Source: Bacteroidota bacterium (GTDB taxonomy: Bacteria > Bacteroidota > Bacteroidia > B-17B0 > Aurantibacillaceae). Taken from it: DNA of 64,000 nucleotides. Both the position numbers and the translations under genes were made by a program. Below are positions 61,255-64,000 of the stretch, piece by piece. The notes under the pieces are model-generated. The model saw nothing but the letters and a program-made list of their open reading frames with translations. It ran no database searches and was not told the DNA's origin. The stretch is taken from the NCBI GenBank assembly GCA_013697245.1, contig JACCXH010000001.1, forward strand, positions 124,001-188,000, in the 5' to 3' direction. The first letter of the stretch is position 1; each line of letters starts with the position of its first letter.

Positions 61255-63777
61255 TTATTTACCAAAGTCTAATCCATCGCTATTACCCTGGTTTTGATCT
61301 AAGCCTTTTAATTGTTTTCCGCGTTTAAAGATGGATGCATCCATTTTTCCGAATAAATGTGTAATACTTAATTTTACAAAACGGCTTTCTCTTCTTCTTG
61401 AAAGATCTTGTGTGTAATAAGGCGTTTCATAATGTGCACCCATCCTGCGGGTATTAAAAGCATCGCTTAAGGTAGCGTTTATGATCCATTTTGTACCTAT
61501 CATTTTGTTTAAAGATACATCCATTGAATAAATAGGATTACTGGCGCCTAACAATAAAACTTTTGGCGATTCGTAATTACCGTTTACCTGCAACGTTAAT
61601 TGTTTCGGAAAACGATATGATAAAGTACCTTTTGTATTAAAAGCATAGCCTTCTGCTTTTACATCAGGCTGCCCCGGCACAACGGTGCCATTAATATAGA
61701 TATAAAAGATATTGGCATTTAACGTTGCATCTAAATTTTTAAAGAAAGTATATTTAATAGTGTGTTCCATGCCATAACGCACGCTGTTCTTTCCATTTAC
61801 TGTTGTGTTTACTAAAACAGTTGGATCAAATTGTGAAGGATAGGCAACATCCACTATTGGCTGTTCTTCGTAACGAAAATAACCGGAACCTAAATAACTT
61901 CCTTTAGTATAAGTTTTGTTATAGTTTAACTCGGCAATATTTTTAAATTCAGGTTTTAATTGCGGGTTACCAATACGGTAATTCTGTTTATCGGCAAACA
62001 TAACAAAAGGCATTAACTGGAAAAAATTGGGGCGGTTGATCTTACGGCTAAAATTTAGCTGCAGTTCCTGGCTCTTTTTTAATTTCTTCGAAAAATAAAT
62101 TCCGGGAAATAAAGATTTTAAAAGATCAGCAGAAGAAGAAGGATAGTTATATGAAAAACTTTGTTTCTTATCGGTGATGGTGCCTTTGTAATACGATTGC
62201 TCAAAACGTAAACCTGCCTGGTAAGAAATATCCCAAAATGTTTTAGAGTTATAGTTCACATAAGCGGCATTTACCATATCATCTATTACATAATGGTTAC
62301 TCATAATGCTATCGTGTGTATAATTATCCTGGTTGGAAACAGCATTTGAGGTATTATTTTCGCTGATGGATTTTTTATAAAAGAATTTTGCCCCGGCCTC
62401 AAATTTTTTTGTTTCGCTGATGGGGTTCACATAATCTACCTGAAATACGCCTTGGCCGGCATTACTTTTGCCAATGTTCTTTTGATAGCTATTTGGAATG
62501 GAAAGTGTATCGGGATTTGTATGTGTGGTTGTAGTAAACAGGTAACCGTTATGCGAATCGGTATAATTGTAACTTCCATCCATCGTTAATTCTTTACCGG
62601 CTTTTGGATAGGTTTTTTTGTATACCACCTGGGCGTTATAGTTTTGAAAGGCCGCGTTCTGCTCATTTAAACGGCCGCCATACAAACGTTGCGTAGCATT
62701 TTTATCTAATATTTCGTAATTCTGACTATCGTTGGTTTTAAATTGCCCGGCAACGATCATTCCATTCAAAGAAATAGTATTGCGGTTATTGATACTGTAA
62801 TCAGCTCCCAGTCTTCCAAAATGAAAAGCGTTGGCAAAATTGGTATTGTTGTTTTGATTAAAATAACCTGTTGGATTTTTTAAGCTATCTAATTGCTTAC
62901 GGTAAGTATAACCCAAAGTTTTATTAATGGCCTGGTTGTAAGAATACATGCTTGAAAAATTCCACTTACCTTCTTTTAAATTAAGCATTACCATGCCGCC
63001 ATATCGGTCGCCGGTACCGGCATTGCCCATGATCATTCCGTTATAACCTGGCTTAAGGTTCTTTTTCATAATAATATTTAAAATACCACCGGTTGTGTTG
63101 GCATCAAACTTAACAGATGGGTTGGTAATAATTTCTACCCGGTCTATTTGATCGGCTGGGATCTGAACCAAAGTAAGGTTGGTTGGTCTTCCATCAACAA
63201 ATATAGTTGGACTTTGATTTCTTAATTGCGCATTACCATCGGCATCCATGGTTACACCGGGTACGTTTTTCATAACGTCTGCCGCTGTGCCGCCTTTAAT
63301 GGAGATATCCTTATCCACATTATAAGTGCGTTTATCAATTGACATGACAACTGTATTTTTTTCGGCGGTTACTTCTACTTCATTTAAGAGTTTTTGATCG
63401 ATCTCAAATGTTATATCGCCCAGATCTTGCTCCGGTTTATTTGGTAATTGAATGTATATTTTGGTCTCGTAGGGCTTATAACCTATTTGCGTAGCCCTAA
63501 ACCTAAATCCACCCATGGGGGGAAGATTTTCAATATTAAATTCGCCATTCTCTTTTGTTAAAGAGCCGCCCAATAAACTATCTTTATTGTACCACAATAC
63601 AACTACAGAAGCAAATTCTACCGGTTTTTTTGTTTTAGCATCAATTATTTTTCCGTAAACCCGGCCTTTAATGTCTTTTAATGCCTTCATCATATCCTTG
63701 TTTCCACCGGCCGGTGGACCTTGGCCACGGAAAGTAAGTGATAGGATGAGAACAAAAAAAAGTAAGATTTTTTTCAT
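61255..63777 (-). CDS. TonB-receptor-like outer-membrane beta-barrel protein
   Basis: 840 residues. Signal peptide (ILLFFVLILSLTFRGQ), then a CarboxypepD_reg-like domain (about 35-125: VYGKIIDAKTKKPVEFASVVV, PPMGGFRFRATQIGYKPYETKIY), a plug (GGTAADVMKNVPGVTMDADGNAQLRNQSPTIFVDGRPT) and a large barrel ending in the outer membrane. Such receptors of the OMP_b-brl_3 type are seen in Bacteroidota as TonB-linked transporters of unknown substrate. No SusD partner lies next to it. Promoter: a perfect TAATTTTG 13 bases before the start. Confidence 0.88.
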   Translation of the reverse strand: MKKILLFFVLILSLTFRGQGPPAGGNKDMMKALKDIKGRVYGKIIDAKTKKPVEFASVVVLWYNKDSLLGGSLTKENGEFNIENLPPMGGFRFRATQIGYKPYETKIYIQLPNKPEQDLGDITFEIDQKLLNEVEVTAEKNTVVMSIDKRTYNVDKDISIKGGTAADVMKNVPGVTMDADGNAQLRNQSPTIFVDGRPTNLTLVQIPADQIDRVEIITNPSVKFDANTTGGILNIIMKKNLKPGYNGMIMGNAGTGDRYGGMVMLNLKEGKWNFSSMYSYNQAINKTLGYTYRKQLDSLKNPTGYFNQNNNTNFANAFHFGRLGADYSINNRNTISLNGMIVAGQFKTNDSQNYEILDKNATQRLYGGRLNEQNAAFQNYNAQVVYKKTYPKAGKELTMDGSYNYTDSHNGYLFTTTTHTNPDTLSIPNSYQKNIGKSNAGQGVFQVDYVNPISETKKFEAGAKFFYKKSISENNTSNAVSNQDNYTHDSIMSNHYVIDDMVNAAYVNYNSKTFWDISYQAGLRFEQSYYKGTITDKKQSFSYNYPSSSADLLKSLFPGIYFSKKLKKSQELQLNFSRKINRPNFFQLMPFVMFADKQNYRIGNPQLKPEFKNIAELNYNKTYTKGSYLGSGYFRYEEQPIVDVAYPSQFDPTVLVNTTVNGKNSVRYGMEHTIKYTFFKNLDATLNANIFYIYINGTVVPGQPDVKAEGYAFNTKGTLSYRFPKQLTLQVNGNYESPKVLLLGASNPIYSMDVSLNKMIGTKWIINATLSDAFNTRRMGAHYETPYYTQDLSRRRESRFVKLSITHLFGKMDASIFKRGKQLKGLDQNQGNSDGLDFGK

Positions 63778-63790
63778 GGTAATTACGGTG

Positions 63791-63798
63791 CAAAATTA
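63791..63798 (-). promoter_or_regulatory. -7 box of the outer-membrane barrel gene
   Basis: Minus-strand TAATTTTG, perfect TAnnTTTG; predicted leader about nine bases to ATG 63777. No TTTG at the -33 distance. Confidence 0.5.
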
Positions 63799-63916
63799 CG
63801 AGATTTTAAGGTTTTATTGGCTTTATTTTATTAGTGGTAACCGTTAAGGATGGCTGGGTGTTTTTATAGTATGTTAACTATAATTTAATGAGCTTATGAA
63901 ATCGGACGATTTGTTT

Positions 63917-63924
63917 TATATTTG
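63917..63924 (+). promoter_or_regulatory. gmk -7 box
   Basis: TATATTTG, perfect TAnnTTTG, ends three bases before ATG 63928; the predicted start point is the A of the ATG. Confidence 0.5.
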
Positions 63925-63927
63925 TGA

Positions 63928-64000
63928 ATGCATAGCGGCAAACTTATTATATTTTCAGCGCCTTCCGGATCGGGTAAAACAACCCTTGTTAGGCATATTT
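63928..64000 (+). CDS. gmk: Guanylate kinase, N-terminal part (3' end outside window)
   Basis: The first 24 codons are visible: MHSGKLIIFSAPSGSGKTTL, the P-loop GxxGxGK(T) of guanylate kinase with its IIFSAPSG lead. Guanylate kinase phosphorylates GMP to GDP. The gene is truncated by the window end. Its start codon directly follows a -7 box. Confidence 0.85.
   Translation, partial: MHSGKLIIFSAPSGSGKTTLVRHI

Overview
The window reads as a chromosomal segment of a member of the Bacteroidota. Supporting signs are AT-rich sequence, promoters of the Bacteroidota type (TTTG about 20 bases before TAnnTTTG), almost no Shine-Dalgarno sequences, type IX secretion (T9SS) C-terminal sorting domains, a GldH gliding lipoprotein, a lipoprotein-type TamL, DUF1573 proteins and an OM barrel of the CarboxypepD_reg plus plug type. 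There is no rRNA, tRNA, CRISPR array, prophage or insertion sequence. The left edge cuts an AsmA-like gene and the right edge cuts guanylate kinase (gmk).

Layout. 1-16 kb: an AsmA-like tail; then a long leftward transcription unit (deoC, aldehyde dehydrogenase, two GT-C membrane glycosyltransferases, an exported unknown, a FlaA1/CapD-type nucleotide-sugar dehydratase and a PafA-like phosphatase); a GNAT/FemAB-like protein; an ALDH7 lysine-catabolic dehydrogenase; and a T9SS cargo protein. 16-26 kb: an envelope-lipid trio (LpxH-like phosphoesterase, glycosyltransferase, YegS/DAGK-like lipid kinase), mqnA and purM fired from back-to-back promoters, a large anchored propeller protein, rnhB and two peroxiredoxins. 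26.6-30.8 kb: the phenylacetyl-CoA epoxidase genes, with paaE divergent from paaA-B-C-small ORF-D; a hairpin repeat cluster lies next to paaE and a repeat-rich regulatory gap lies between paaE and paaA. 31-40 kb: TamL and a glycosyltransferase, an rRNA-type methyltransferase, three tandem DUF1573 genes, valS and a cytochrome-like lipoprotein. 40-46 kb: a TPR/PD40 protein, then a LiaF-like / DUF4288 / LytS / LytR envelope-sensing operon followed by a lipoprotein gene and the decayed 3' end of a second LytTR gene. 46-53 kb: dxs, an AHSA1-type protein, clpX, a second T9SS cargo, pepT and a PLP deaminase. 53-56.5 kb: two paralogous barrel proteins, ricT and gldH. 56.5-59.4 kb: four orphan genes, all leftward, separated by unusually long gaps with attC-like inverted repeats, looking like an accessory cassette island. 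59.4-64 kb: thiL, pterin dehydratase, folB, an OM barrel protein and the start of gmk.

The most interesting signals are: (1) a 33-codon single-TM ORF inside the phenylacetyl-CoA epoxidase operon; (2) 13-bp direct repeats placed around the paaA promoter; (3) several genes whose -7 box ends only 3-13 bases before the start codon, implying leaderless or nearly leaderless mRNAs; (4) the LytTR remnant; (5) the cassette-like island; (6) three classes of dispersed hairpin repeats sharing a common skeleton. None is proven from sequence alone. All family assignments come from recognising motifs by eye, without database searches.
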